DNA from: Granulicella tundricola MP5ACTX9 | GTDB taxonomy: Bacteria; Acidobacteriota; Terriglobia; Terriglobales; Acidobacteriaceae | Length of the DNA: 64,000 nt | NCBI RefSeq assembly: GCF_000178975.2 | Contig: NC_015064.1 | Location: 3,906,001 to 3,970,000, forward strand | Direction: 5' to 3' | Shown here: positions 41,750-51,045 of the stretch, piece after piece | Layout of the letters: every line of letters begins with the position of its first letter | Numbering within the stretch: position 1 is the first letter of the stretch | Program-made: the position numbers and the translations under genes | Notes under the pieces: generated by a model | What the model was told of the DNA's origin: nothing | Databases searched by the model: none | What the model saw: only the letters and a program-made list of their open reading frames with translations

Positions 41750-43212
41750 CGCACTCCATCCTTGGTGTCCTCAAGCAGGATGCCTTTGGCGAGCAGCTCA
41801 TTGCGTACGGCGTCTGCGCGCGCGAAGTTGCGAGTCTTCTTCGCATGGGTGCGCTCTGCGACCAGCGCGTCGATGTCCGCATCGCTGAATGACAGGGTTG
41901 CGACCAGTTCAGGCGCGGCCTCATCCATGCGGCCGTCCTTCTCTGCCCAGTCCAGCGCGGCGCGTGTGATCTCCGCGTCACGGTCGACGAGGACCGCAAA
42001 GACACCGTCGAAGCGCTCCAGCACCTTCAAAATCTCTGCGGCGTTGCCGGACTTGACGGTGCCGGCATCGGCCGCGGAGTTGCCGGCACGGACCAGGTCG
42101 AAGATGGCCGCGCGCGCTTCTGCCGTGTTGAGATCGTTGCTGAGAGCCGCGTCATAGCCTGCGAGGGCCTTGGCGGTGGCTGCTGCAAGGTCTTCGTTCA
42201 GGCCTTCCGGGAAGCTGCCCTTGCGCATGCGATCGGCGAAGGTGCGAAGGCGCTCGACAGCGTTCGTGGACTCGATCAGCCCGTCGAAGGTGAAGTTGAG
42301 TTGATGCCGGTAAGGTACGCTCATCAGAAGGAAGCGAATGGCGGAGGCGCGATGGCCCTTGAGCAGGAGGTCGCGGAGGGTGTAAAAGTTGCCCTCGGAC
42401 TTCGACATCTTGCGGCCTTCCACGAGCAGGAATCGGACGTGCATCCAGTGGCGAGCGAAGGCCGTGCCGCTGGCTGATTCGGACTGTGCGATCTCGTTCT
42501 CATGGTGGGGGAAGGTGAGGTCTTCGCCGCCTGCATGGAGATCGAAGCCGTCTCCGAGAAACTTGGTTGCCATGGCGGAGCATTCGATATGCCAGCCAGG
42601 CCTGCCGGGGCCGAGGCGTGTCTCCCAGGCGTGCTCACCCGGCTTCACAGCCTTCCAGAGGGCGAAGTCGCGGGCGGCATCCTTCTCATACTCATCGACG
42701 TCGACTCGTGCGCCGTCTTCAATGCCTTCAAAGTCTTTCTTGGAGAGCTTGCCGTAGTCGGCGAAGCGAGCGATGCGGAAGTACCAGCTTCCGTCCTCGG
42801 CCTGATAGGCGATGTCTTTCTCGGCAAGCCGCTCGATGAGCGCGACCATCTCTTCGATGTTCTCGGTGGCGCGGGGCAGGACTTCGGGGCGTTCGACGCC
42901 AAGGGCGGCCATGTCCTCAAAGAACGCATCCTCATACTTGCGGGTGTAGTCCTCGATGGGCATCTTCAGGAGCGCGGCGTTGCGGATGATCTTGTCATCC
43001 ACGTCCGTGATGTTCATGACGTGTTTCACTTCAATGCCGGTCTGCTTCAGATAGCGGCGGAGCACGTCGACATGGATGAAGGTGCGGAAGTTGCCGATGT
43101 GGCCGTAGTCGTAGACCGTGGGACCGCAGGCATACATTCGGAGAACAGCGCCGTCTGCCGGGGTGAGCGATTCCACTCGCCCGCCAAGTGTGTTGAAGAG
43201 TTCCAAAGCCAC
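41734..43212 (-). CDS. cysS: Cysteinyl-tRNA synthetase
   Basis: A 492-residue class I synthetase. The HIGH-type motif reads YGHIGNFRTF, with the zinc Cys in CGPTVYDY, CSAMATKFLG and HHENEIAQSE; KMSKS is intact (KMSKSEGNF). The C-terminal DALR-like and anticodon domains are complete. Charges tRNA-Cys in the cytoplasm. Starts a small minus-strand unit with the 2H phosphoesterase-like gene and lies 95 bases downstream of tsaD, possibly in one transcript. Confidence 0.97.
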   Translation of the reverse strand: MALELFNTLGGRVESLTPADGAVLRMYACGPTVYDYGHIGNFRTFIHVDVLRRYLKQTGIEVKHVMNITDVDDKIIRNAALLKMPIEDYTRKYEDAFFEDMAALGVERPEVLPRATENIEEMVALIERLAEKDIAYQAEDGSWYFRIARFADYGKLSKKDFEGIEDGARVDVDEYEKDAARDFALWKAVKPGEHAWETRLGPGRPGWHIECSAMATKFLGDGFDLHAGGEDLTFPHHENEIAQSESASGTAFARHWMHVRFLLVEGRKMSKSEGNFYTLRDLLLKGHRASAIRFLLMSVPYRHQLNFTFDGLIESTNAVERLRTFADRMRKGSFPEGLNEDLAAATAKALAGYDAALSNDLNTAEARAAIFDLVRAGNSAADAGTVKSGNAAEILKVLERFDGVFAVLVDRDAEITRAALDWAEKDGRMDEAAPELVATLSFSDADIDALVAERTHAKKTRNFARADAVRNELLAKGILLEDTKDGVRWKRK

Positions 43213-43307
43213 GTCTTTTCAGCCCGCCGCAGCCGCCGAAAGCAGGCGTGGTGCAGTCTTTTCCTTAGGATTTCCGCTGAGGTCGATTCTAGCCGATTGG
43301 CTGCGGA

Positions 43308-44420
43308 TCAAGCGCCCAGGCGGAGTTGCGGCATCGCGCTCATGGACTCTGGCGCGACTTCGTTGGCCAACAGCCTGGGCCAAGCGGCAGCGGCGATCAT
43401 CGCGGCGTTGTCCGTGGAGAGGGCGAGCGACGGGAATGCCACGGAGAGGCCGCGGGACTCCGATTCTTTGTGGAAGCGCTCGCGGAGTTCGCGATTGGCG
43501 GCGACACCGCCGGAGACGACAATGGATTTTGCGCCGAAGGCCTCCGCCGCAGCGAGGGTCTGGCGGATGAGAACGCCTACGACTGAGGCCTGGAAGGAGG
43601 CGATCAGGTCCAGGGTTTGTTGATTGCAAAGGGCTGCGGCGTCTTTGGGCGGGAGATCCGGGGTGAGGGCCAAGGCTGAGCGGCGGGCTTCGATTTCCGG
43701 CTGCATCGCGTGAGCCTGGATGTAACGGAGGACGGCGGTCTTGATGCCGCTGAAGGAGAAGTTGAAGCGTAAGTCCTTTTCTTTTGTATCGATTGGGCCG
43801 AAGCGGAAGGAGATGGCTGCAGGATTACCGAAGGGGGCGAGGGCGTCGATCCAGGGGCCGCCGGGGTAGCCCAGGCCGAGGAGTTTGGCTACTTTGTCAT
43901 AGGCCTCGCCGGCGGCGTCGTCTACGGTTTTGCCTACGTTGCGGTAAGTCCATGTGTTGGAGGGGGTTAGGGTAGCCAGGTAAAGGTGGGTGTGGCCGCC
44001 GGAGACGACGAGGGCCAGGAGGGGGCCGTCGGTTCTGGGGGCGGATTGCATGAGGACGGCGTGGATGTGCCCCTCTAAGTGATTGATTGCTATGAGGGGT
44101 TTATCGAGGCCGAAGGAGAGGGATTTGGCATAGAGGATGCCTACGAGGAGGGCGCCTGGGAGGCCGGGGCCTTCGGTGACGGCGATGGCGTCTAAATCAC
44201 TGAAAACAATGCCTGCTTCCGCAATGGCGGAGCGGACTACGGGGACGATGTTGCGGAGGTGCTCGCGAGAGGCTAGTTCGGGGACGACTCCGCCGTAGGC
44301 TGCGTGCAGGGCTATTTGCGAAGCTACAACATTCGAAAGGACTTGCGTGCCGTTTTTGACGACGGAGGCGGCGGTTTCGTCGCAACTGCTTTCGATTCCT
44401 AAGATGAGGCCGGAGGGCAT
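43308..44420 (-). CDS. tsaD: tRNA N6-threonylcarbamoyladenosine synthase subunit TsaD
   Basis: A 370-residue ASKHA-fold protein that, with TsaB and TsaE, transfers threonylcarbamoyl to A37 of ANN-decoding tRNAs. Signatures: GIESSCDETAASVV, the metal-binding INHLEGHIHAVLM (His114 and His118), VVSGGHTHLYL and VVSGGVAANRELR. Normal length, about 25 residues longer than E. coli owing to the C-terminus. Upstream of cysS on the same strand. Confidence 0.97.
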   Translation of the reverse strand: MPSGLILGIESSCDETAASVVKNGTQVLSNVVASQIALHAAYGGVVPELASREHLRNIVPVVRSAIAEAGIVFSDLDAIAVTEGPGLPGALLVGILYAKSLSFGLDKPLIAINHLEGHIHAVLMQSAPRTDGPLLALVVSGGHTHLYLATLTPSNTWTYRNVGKTVDDAAGEAYDKVAKLLGLGYPGGPWIDALAPFGNPAAISFRFGPIDTKEKDLRFNFSFSGIKTAVLRYIQAHAMQPEIEARRSALALTPDLPPKDAAALCNQQTLDLIASFQASVVGVLIRQTLAAAEAFGAKSIVVSGGVAANRELRERFHKESESRGLSVAFPSLALSTDNAAMIAAAAWPRLLANEVAPESMSAMPQLRLGA

Positions 44421-44502
44421 GGAACCATTCTAGTTGCTGACCCGTTTGGGGGATTTGCGGGGGTTCGGGGCGCGGGTAGCCTTGGGGACAAGGAGTTGGG
44501 TC

Positions 44503-44724
44503 ATGTCGCAACGAGCTGTTTCCTCACACGGATTGTTTCTTGTGCCTAAGCGGCGTTTGGAATGTGTTACTTCCGAGGTTGCGGCTAAAGGTCCGGTGCT
44601 GGTGACGTGGACGGCGCCCGCACCGAAGCAAAAGACGGCTTCGGCGTTCTATATTTTGATGACCGCGCTGGCCGCTCCGCTGGTCTGGGTCGGGCACGCG
44701 TTATTTACGGGCCATCGCGGGTAA
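44503..44724 (+). CDS. Small single-pass membrane protein, unknown
   Basis: A 73-residue protein. The ATG at 44503 has AAGGAG at 44490-44495, seven bases upstream, which decides it over an in-frame ATG at 44434. The N-terminal half is polar and slightly basic (FLVPKRRLECVTSEV); the C-terminal end is one membrane helix (FYILMTALAAPLVWVGHALF) with a short basic tail. No family recognised. Divergent from tsaD. Confidence 0.6.
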   Translation: MSQRAVSSHGLFLVPKRRLECVTSEVAAKGPVLVTWTAPAPKQKTASAFYILMTALAAPLVWVGHALFTGHRG

Positions 44725-44757
44725 AGTTCGCGTTGTGCTGGTTATGCGCGGTAAGTG

Positions 44758-44829
44758 ACCACAAATCACCACAAATGCACCACAAATTGCAGGTCGAGTT
44801 TGTGGTGAGACCCCTGTCAATACGGGGGT
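44758..44829. repeat. ACCACAAAT direct repeats with hairpin and terminator-like stem
   Basis: ACCACAAAT occurs three times in a row (44758, 44768, 44779). The third, as CACCACAAA (44778-44786), pairs with TTTGTGGTG (44799-44807). A second stem ACCCC / GGGGT (44810-44814 and 44825-44829) is followed by TTCG. The block lies between the small membrane protein gene and the convergent CCA-adding enzyme and probably serves as a terminator region for one or both. Confidence 0.45.
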
Positions 44830-44898
44830 TTCGTCGTTTAAGTGCGGAAAAACATGTGATTGCACCAAGAGTTGTGCATACCTGCCGGACGAATTGGG

Positions 44899-46269
44899 TT
44901 ACCGGCTTGGCGGGGGTGCGCCGAACTCTTTTATAATGAGGTGGATAGCGTCTTCAAGCGAGTGCAGAATGCCCTCCAGTTGGGCGTCTTCCGCGCGTTC
45001 CAGCATGGACTTGAACTGCGGGCTGGGGCGGTAGCCGGCGGCGATGAGATCACGGCCGGTGAGGAGGAGCGTGGGGCGGATCTGCTCGGGATCGTGGGAC
45101 TCGTACTGGGTTTTGGCGAAGTCGTAGAGCTCCAGGCGGGCGTGGGAGCTGAGGCAGTCGGCTCGGTGGAGAGCGAGGTGCTCCTCGAAGTGGGGGAGGC
45201 GGAGGAAGCGTTTGAGGGTGCTTTGCTTCATGTGGAGGATGTCGCCGAAGCGCATGTGGTTCTGGATGAGGGCGAGGATCTGGGCGGTGTCGTCGTTGGA
45301 GAAGCGGAGGCGCGCGAGGATGGACTCTGCGATGCGGACGCCGGTTTCTACGTGGCCGTTGAAACGGATGCGGTCGCCGGGCTTGGCGGGGTTGGGGGGC
45401 TGGAAGGTGGCGGGTTTGCCGATGTCGTGGAGGAGCATGCCCCAGGCTAGGGTAGGCGAGGCTCCGGCGAACAGGTGGTCGAGCAGGAGCAGGGTGTGGA
45501 CCCAGACGTCGCCCTCCGGGTGGTACTGCGGGGGTTGCTGGACGCCGATCATGCGTTCGGCCTCCGGGAGGATGTGGTGGAGGAGGCCGGTCTGGTAGAG
45601 GAGTTCGAAGGCTCGGTGGGCGTTGCCTTCGGTGAGCATGAGGGTGAGTTCGTCGCGGATGCGCTCGTTCGAGACCTGGAAGATTTCGGCTGCGTGGCGG
45701 GTGATGGCGGCTGCGGTGTTGGGGTCTATGGCGAAGCTGAGGCGGGCGGCGAAGCGAACGGCCCGGAGCATGCGGAGCTTGTCTTCCTCAAAGCGGGTGT
45801 CCGGGGAGCCGATGGTGCGGATGATCTTCACGGCCAGGTCGTTGCGACCACCGACGAAGTCCAGGATGGCGTTGTCTGAACCTTCAGCGAACGGGTCCAG
45901 CAACATTCCGTTGATGGTGAAGTCGCGCCGGAGGACGTCTTCGCGGGGATCGGTGGAGAAGCGGACGGCGTCTGGGCGGCGGCCGTCGGAGTAGGCTCCG
46001 TCGTGGCGGAAGGTGGCGACTTCAGTGGAGGTGGGCTCGCCTTCAACGTCCATTTGGACGAGGATGACGCCGAAGTGGGCTCCGACCTGGAGGGTGCGGG
46101 GGAAGAGCGCGGTGATCTGATCCGGCGTGGCGCTGGTGGCTACGTCGAAGTCCTTGGGCGTCTTGCCGAGGAGGAGGTCGCGGACGCAGCCGCCGGCGAA
46201 GAAGGCTTGATGGCCTGCGGAGCGGAGGGTCTGGACGATCTTTCGGGCTGCGGTTTCAGTGCGAGGCAT
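44899..46269 (-). CDS. cca: CCA-adding tRNA nucleotidyltransferase with HD domain
   Basis: A 456-residue class II polymerase-like enzyme. The catalytic head has AGGCVRDLLLG and DFDVATSA (Asp40 and Asp42), then RRDFTINGMLLDPF and the template-like EDKLRMLRAVRFAARL. An HD phosphohydrolase domain follows (LLHDIGKPATF). It builds or repairs tRNA 3' ends. Poly(A) polymerase (PcnB) proteins share this head and cannot be fully excluded, but the HD domain favours a tRNA-repair enzyme. The tRNA-Pro in this window encodes its own CCA. Confidence 0.88.
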   Translation of the reverse strand: MPRTETAARKIVQTLRSAGHQAFFAGGCVRDLLLGKTPKDFDVATSATPDQITALFPRTLQVGAHFGVILVQMDVEGEPTSTEVATFRHDGAYSDGRRPDAVRFSTDPREDVLRRDFTINGMLLDPFAEGSDNAILDFVGGRNDLAVKIIRTIGSPDTRFEEDKLRMLRAVRFAARLSFAIDPNTAAAITRHAAEIFQVSNERIRDELTLMLTEGNAHRAFELLYQTGLLHHILPEAERMIGVQQPPQYHPEGDVWVHTLLLLDHLFAGASPTLAWGMLLHDIGKPATFQPPNPAKPGDRIRFNGHVETGVRIAESILARLRFSNDDTAQILALIQNHMRFGDILHMKQSTLKRFLRLPHFEEHLALHRADCLSSHARLELYDFAKTQYESHDPEQIRPTLLLTGRDLIAAGYRPSPQFKSMLERAEDAQLEGILHSLEDAIHLIIKEFGAPPPSR

Positions 46270-46429
46270 AAAGGAGTAGTTATTGCTCAGGTGTCAGTTC
46301 CCAGTTTATTGGGGTAACGGATGGTTCGGGGCCATACCCTTTCTCTTGTCTGGATTGACTGGTCGTTCAGATGCTCAGAGGAGATGGATTTGTTTCAGGT
46401 TTTCCAGTCGGAACAGTAAGGGGAGAGGG

Positions 46430-47176
46430 ATGATGGACGGTCGGACTCGTAGGGTAGCTCTCGCTGCGGCTTTTGTTGTTTTGGGATCGAGGTACGGGCT
46501 CGGGCAGGTGGCACCCGCGGTGGGGTTCGAGGTGGTTTCTCTGCGGCAGTCCCCGCCCGGGACGATGTCCAACCTTACGCCGCCTGAGGGCTCTCGCGTG
46601 CATGAGGCGGGCATCAGCCTGACGATCCTGATCCAGCTTGCGTTTGGAGTGGAACGGGACCAGGTGCGGGGTCCTGAGTGGCTTGATTCCCAAATGTATG
46701 ACCTGAATGCGACGACCCAAGGTGGCGTATCGCTGACGCGCCAGCAGATGATGCCGCTGCTGCAACAGATGTTAACTGAGCGGTTGAAGCTGACGTGGCA
46801 CCACGAGACGAAGGATGTGCCGGGCTATGGACTGCTGGTGGCCAAGGGCGGAGCGAAGCTCGAAGCGAGCACGGGGGCAACCGAAGGGAGCGGAAACTAC
46901 ATTCTCAGCAACGAGATTCGGTTGCAGAGCGCGTCGATGCTAAGCTTTGCGGCTGCCTTGCGGATTCCTCTCCATCAGCCTGTGATCGATAAGACGGGAT
47001 TGACGGGCGAGTTTCATATCAACCTGAGCTATGCGCCGGAGGGCTCGGAGGATTCCACGCTGCCCTCAATCTTTAAGGCGATCGAGGAACAGTTAGGGCT
47101 CAAACTGCAGGCGCAAAGGGTCCCGGTGGAGGTGGTTGTGGTGGACCATGTGGAGAGGCAGCCAACTGAAAACTAA
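46430..47176 (+). CDS. TIGR03435-type soil-associated exported protein
   Basis: A 248-residue exported protein of a family greatly expanded in acidobacteria. Two adjacent ATGs (46430, 46433) follow AGGGGAGAGGG. The signal peptide ends near YGLGQ. Family signatures are clear: FEVVSLRQSPPG, then VRGPEWLDSQMYDLNATT, MLTERLKLTWHHETKDVPGY, PVIDKTGLTGEFHINL and EEQLGLKLQAQRVPVEVVVV. The function is unknown; some family members sit next to BlaR1-type sensors, but none is here. A strong terminator follows. Confidence 0.9.
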   Translation: MMDGRTRRVALAAAFVVLGSRYGLGQVAPAVGFEVVSLRQSPPGTMSNLTPPEGSRVHEAGISLTILIQLAFGVERDQVRGPEWLDSQMYDLNATTQGGVSLTRQQMMPLLQQMLTERLKLTWHHETKDVPGYGLLVAKGGAKLEASTGATEGSGNYILSNEIRLQSASMLSFAAALRIPLHQPVIDKTGLTGEFHINLSYAPEGSEDSTLPSIFKAIEEQLGLKLQAQRVPVEVVVVDHVERQPTEN

Positions 47177-47229
47177 TGCCCGAAAGTAGCCCATAGGTTG
47201 CTGTTCTTGTTAGCGAATTCAGCAATAAA

Positions 47230-47256
47230 AAGGGCCGGCAAACTCCGCCGGCCCTT
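47230..47256. terminator. Bidirectional intrinsic terminator
   Basis: Perfect ten-base stem AAGGGCCGGC (47230-47239) / GCCGGCCCTT (47247-47256) with a seven-base loop, flanked by AATAAAA on the left and TTCTGTTGTTTT on the right. It can end both the TIGR03435 gene (plus) and the glycine-rich gene (minus), which converge here. Confidence 0.88.
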
Positions 47257-47277
47257 CTGTTGTTTTCAGACTACCGA

Positions 47278-47772
47278 TTACCGGTGTCCACCGCCGCCGC
47301 CGCCGTGGAATCCACCACCCCCGCCACGCCCGCCACCGCCGCCAAATCCACCGCGTGCCGCGCCACCGCCGCCGAAGCCACCACGGCCTCCGCCGCCGGC
47401 AAATCCACGTGCGCCGCCGCCGTAGCCACCACGGTATCCGCCGCCATAGCCGCCGCGGCCATATCCGCCGTAGCCACCACGGTAGCCGTAGCCACCGCGA
47501 TATCCGTAGCCGCCGTAGCCGTATCCGCCACGATAGCCATATCCACCACGGAACCAAGGACCAGCACCGATGAAGATGCCGTCATTGAAGTAGCTGGGGC
47601 CATAGTAGCCATAGGGCGCACAGGAGTAAGGCGCATAGCCGTAGTAGCCGTAGCTGCAGGAAGGCGCGTTGTAGTATCCGCCAATGCCGATGCCGATCCC
47701 GATCTGCGCGTGAGCCACGCCGAAGGGAATAACGAAGATGCTGAGAAGTGCGAGATAACGAAGAATTTTCAT
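47278..47772 (-). CDS. Exported glycine/tyrosine-rich repeat protein
   Basis: A 164-residue protein with a signal peptide (LLSIFVIPFGVAHAQ). The mature part has a Cys/Tyr-rich segment (CSYGYYGYAPYSC), then GGYGYR and GGYGG repeats and a final Gly-rich block ending in GGGGGGHR. Low-complexity Gly/Tyr proteins of this kind are common in acidobacteria and are probably cell-surface or matrix proteins. The tail is coded by GCC/ACC-rich DNA prone to slippage, so copy number may vary between strains. Confidence 0.75.
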   Translation of the reverse strand: MKILRYLALLSIFVIPFGVAHAQIGIGIGIGGYYNAPSCSYGYYGYAPYSCAPYGYYGPSYFNDGIFIGAGPWFRGGYGYRGGYGYGGYGYRGGYGYRGGYGGYGRGGYGGGYRGGYGGGARGFAGGGGRGGFGGGGAARGGFGGGGGRGGGGGFHGGGGGGHR

Positions 47773-47980
47773 AGCCCCTCCTAACAGGGCGAATCAGCCA
47801 TCTGGCCAGATTCTGGGCCGTTCGCCGATCCGCCAATCTTTTGGCTGCCCGGTACAAGTGCCTTGGTAATAAGAACTCATCTATCCCCTAAAAGTTGCGC
47901 GAACATCCGAATGCGCACCAAATTCACCGGAACCACGACGAAGTTGCGAGAAATACCCCGGTGGGGGTTACCCATCGCAT

Positions 47981-48568
47981 TTGACCTCAGGCCCCGGCAG
48001 TCCTACGCTGGAAGATGTGCTGATCACCCCGTTCGACCTCCAGAAAGAACCGCTCGTCTTCACCCAGACCATCGCGCCCGGCACGATCGAGTATGCGGCG
48101 GACACCTCGCAGATCGGCCCGCTGCCCGTTGAGGGCAAGGCGGACCTCATCGTCGAGCACCGTGGCCCAAGTGAAGAAGTAGAAGATATCCGTGTCCGCG
48201 CCAGCTATGACGGCCGCTTTGAAGTGCTATGCGCCCGCTGCCTGGATCCCGTCGACGTGCCCCTCAAGGGCAGCTTCGACCTGCTCTTCCGCCCCGAAGA
48301 GGCCGACGCCGAATCCGGCGAGCGAGCAATTACGGAAGACGAGACGGAAATAGGGTATTATGGAAAGAACGGTCTTCTGCTAGAGGACGTCGTGCGGGAG
48401 CAGGTGCTGCTTACCCTGCCCGGACGGACGCTCTGTACGCAGGACTGCAAGGGTCTTTGCGCGAATTGTGGGCAAAACCTGAATACCAACCCCTGCAAAT
48501 GCGCTGAAACCGCGGTCGATCCGCGGTGGAATGCGTTGCAAGGACTGGCCGGCAGCCTGAAGCAGTAA
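47981..48568 (+). CDS. yceD: YceD family (DUF177) protein
   Basis: A protein of up to 195 residues of the YceD family, almost always next to rpmF and plsX and linked to 23S rRNA or ribosome assembly. Cys pairs are seen at CARC and in the C-terminal CTQDCKGLCANCGQNLN signature. The start is unclear: TTG at 47981 gives the full frame, while GTG at 48017 (MLITPFDLQKEPLVF) better matches the usual N-terminus but has a GGAAG only two bases away. The order yceD-rpmF-plsX is the standard one. Confidence 0.85.
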   Translation: MTSGPGSPTLEDVLITPFDLQKEPLVFTQTIAPGTIEYAADTSQIGPLPVEGKADLIVEHRGPSEEVEDIRVRASYDGRFEVLCARCLDPVDVPLKGSFDLLFRPEEADAESGERAITEDETEIGYYGKNGLLLEDVVREQVLLTLPGRTLCTQDCKGLCANCGQNLNTNPCKCAETAVDPRWNALQGLAGSLKQ

Positions 48569-48644
48569 GTAGTAGCAGATCGAATGACACGAGTTTCGCC
48601 CGCTTCGAGCCTCGGCTCACGGGCACTTTGAAGGGATACCAGCA

Positions 48645-48833
48645 ATGCCTAATCCGAAACGGCGCCATTCCAAACAGCGCACCGCCAAGCGCCGCAGCCA
48701 CGACTTCCTTACGCCCGTCAACAGCGGCGCCTGCCCCAACTGCGGAGAGCGTAAGCTCTCTCACCGTGCCTGCCCCAAGTGCGGCGAGTACAAGGGCCGT
48801 GCCGTTCTTGCCAAGGCCGAAACCGCCAGCTAA
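48645..48833 (+). CDS. rpmF: Ribosomal protein bL32
   Basis: A 62-residue basic protein with the bL32 start MPNPKRRHSKQRTAKRRSHD and a zinc-ribbon form CPNC / CPKC. Presence of all four cysteines marks the zinc-binding (C+) type. Sits between yceD and plsX. Confidence 0.95.
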   Translation: MPNPKRRHSKQRTAKRRSHDFLTPVNSGACPNCGERKLSHRACPKCGEYKGRAVLAKAETAS

Positions 48834-48884
48834 GCGGCGCGCAGCAAACGCAACAGAACAGGAAAGCTGAGCCAGACCAGACTG

Positions 48885-49901
48885 ATGCCGGTTGAGATCG
48901 TCGTCGACGCAATGGGTTCGGATAAGGCCCCGGAATCGGAGATTCGCGGGGCCATTCTTGCGTGCCGTACGCTGGATGTCCATGTGGCCCTCACGGGCCC
49001 TGAAGATATCCTCGCGCCCGCGCTCGAAACCGCGTTGGGCGGACGGCGCTTCGGCGCAAGATTGCCCATCCGCATCGTCCACGCCTCCGAATGGATCACC
49101 ATGGACGACAAGGCGGCCTCGGCCGTCCGGTCCAAGCGTGACTCCAGCATGCGCGTCGGACTAAAGCTGGTCCGCGAAGGCAAGGCCGACGGCTTCTTCA
49201 CCGCAGGCAATACCGGCGCAGCCATGGCCACGGCCAAGATGGTGCTCGGCGGCCTCAGCGGCGTAGACCGACCTGCCCTGGCCACCATTATGCCCAGCAT
49301 GTATGGCCAGCCAGCGCTTCTGCTGGACGTCGGTGCCAATGTGGATTCGGACCCGGAAAACCTTGTGCAATTTGCCGTCATGGGCTCCATGTACGCGCGC
49401 AATGTGCTTAAGGTCTCGAACCCGCGCGTGGGGCTGCTGTCGATCGGCGAAGAGGACTCCAAAGGCAATTCCCTTACCCGGGATACGCTGCCCATCCTCC
49501 GCACCATCAAGGGCATCAACTTCATCGGCAACGTGGAAGGCCGCGACCTCTTCAACGGCACTGCCGACGTCATCGTCTGCGATGGTTTCGTGGGTAATGT
49601 GGCGCTCAAAACGTCTGAAGGCGTCGCCAAGCTGGTGAGCTTTACGCTGCGCGAGTCGCTGAAGTCTACCGTGACCTCACAGGTGGGGGCTCTGCTTTCG
49701 AGGACGGCCTTCAACGCCTTCAAGAAGCGGCTGGATTACTCAGAGTATGGGGGAGCGCCGATGTTAGGTGTACGCGGCGTCTGCATCGTTGGACACGGCT
49801 CGTCGAACGACAAGGCCGTCATGAACGGTATCCGGGTCGCCGCCGAGTTCGCCCAGGCCGAGGTCAACTCCGGCATCGAAGCGGCGCTCGTCAAGCTCTA
49901 A
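48885..49901 (+). CDS. plsX: Phosphate acyltransferase PlsX
   Basis: A 338-residue enzyme making acyl-phosphate from acyl-ACP for phospholipid synthesis. Signatures: [11 protein letters not shown] at the start, SGNTGA-like [13 protein letters not shown], and VVCDGFVGN-like [14 protein letters not shown]. Third gene of yceD-rpmF-plsX; fabH is not the next gene. Its stop overlaps that of the convergent dehydrogenase. Confidence 0.96.
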   Translation: MPVEIVVDAMGSDKAPESEIRGAILACRTLDVHVALTGPEDILAPALETALGGRRFGARLPIRIVHASEWITMDDKAASAVRSKRDSSMRVGLKLVREGKADGFFTAGNTGAAMATAKMVLGGLSGVDRPALATIMPSMYGQPALLLDVGANVDSDPENLVQFAVMGSMYARNVLKVSNPRVGLLSIGEEDSKGNSLTRDTLPILRTIKGINFIGNVEGRDLFNGTADVIVCDGFVGNVALKTSEGVAKLVSFTLRESLKSTVTSQVGALLSRTAFNAFKKRLDYSEYGGAPMLGVRGVCIVGHGSSNDKAVMNGIRVAAEFAQAEVNSGIEAALVKL

Positions 49902-50863
49902 GCCAGCTTCGTATCGGTCTCTTCCACGCAGATCTCCCAAAGCCGCTTCTGCGCCTTCTGATCCAGGGCCTGTGGAGCGATCTTCGCCGGCCCCACATCG
50001 CCGCCGCGCATCTCCATGAAGCCCTGCGGCCCGTAGTAGGCGCCCGGCTCGGCTGAATCCGCCGTTGCCGCATAGAGGGTGGGAAGTGCGCCGCCCTGCT
50101 CTGAGTTCAGGAACAGGTCGAAGAGCGTTCCCATGAACTTGCGTCCCAGCTTCTCGGCGGCGGAGACCTCGCCTGCGTGGAATAGGTTCGTATTCGCCAC
50201 GCCGGGGTGCGCGGCCAGGCTGACGACCCCAAGATTCTTCTCGCGCAGGCACCGCTCCAGCTCAAAGGAGAACATCAGGTCCGCGAGTTTGGACTGCTGG
50301 TACGCGCCCATCGGCGAGTAGCTCCGTTCCGACTCGAGATCGTCGAAGTTGATCTTGCCGCTCTTGTGGGCGATCGACGCCAGCGTCACCACGCGGGAGG
50401 CATCCTCAGGCCGCGAGGCACGCCCGCGCTCCAGCAACGGCATCAGCAGGCAGGTCAATGCAAAATGCCCGAGCACATTGGTGCCGAACTGAAGTTCATA
50501 GCCATCCCTGGTCTCCAGCCGCTGCTTCGGCGCCATGACGCCAGCGTTGTTGATCAGGCAGTGCAAGGGTAGATTTCGGGTGCATTCGGCGGTCGCAGCG
50601 GCCCGCACTGAGGCCAGGGAGGCCAGATCCAGCACTACAAGCTCCGCCTCGGACGCGGCTGATTCCGGCCCGGTCGCCTCCCGTTTCAGGCGCTCCAATG
50701 CGGCCTGCCCGCGTGCCTGGTCGCGGCACGCCATCACGACGATCCCACCTCGCTTCGCAAGCTCCAGCGCAGCGTAGTAGCCGATACCGCTATTGGCCCC
50801 CGTGATGAAGAACCGTTTCCCTGCCTGCGTGGGCATATCCGAAAGCTTCCAGCGTGTCGTCAT
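49898..50863 (-). CDS. Short-chain dehydrogenase/reductase
   Basis: A 321-residue SDR of the retinol-dehydrogenase/WWOX-like classical group. NAD(P) motif TGANSGIG (21-28), NNAGVMAP, and the active site Ser ([12 protein letters not shown]) with YQQSK. The Arg in ACRD after the second strand favours NADP. Substrate not evident. Convergent with plsX. Confidence 0.88.
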   Translation of the reverse strand: MTTRWKLSDMPTQAGKRFFITGANSGIGYYAALELAKRGGIVVMACRDQARGQAALERLKREATGPESAASEAELVVLDLASLASVRAAATAECTRNLPLHCLINNAGVMAPKQRLETRDGYELQFGTNVLGHFALTCLLMPLLERGRASRPEDASRVVTLASIAHKSGKINFDDLESERSYSPMGAYQQSKLADLMFSFELERCLREKNLGVVSLAAHPGVANTNLFHAGEVSAAEKLGRKFMGTLFDLFLNSEQGGALPTLYAATADSAEPGAYYGPQGFMEMRGGDVGPAKIAPQALDQKAQKRLWEICVEETDTKLA

Positions 50864-51045
50864 AGTTCATAGGATGCTAGAGCTCGACCCGCGATTAAAT
50901 CAATACTTCGTGGGACCAACAACGCGTAGCTGCGCGCATCACACGAGATCTGAACGGAGGGGCAGGAAAAGGTGAGGGCGGAGCCGCTCTGCCAGGCCTG
51001 CGGCCTGTAGCGCGAACTCCACCCTTTAGTTCATAGCCTAAAGGT

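Noticed and set aside
47278-47560. CRISPR-like regular repeats in the Gly-rich gene
   Set aside because: The periodic GCCACCACGG-type units are codons for GGY/GGR in a low-complexity protein; there are no unique spacers, and no CRISPR array or cas gene was seen anywhere in the window.
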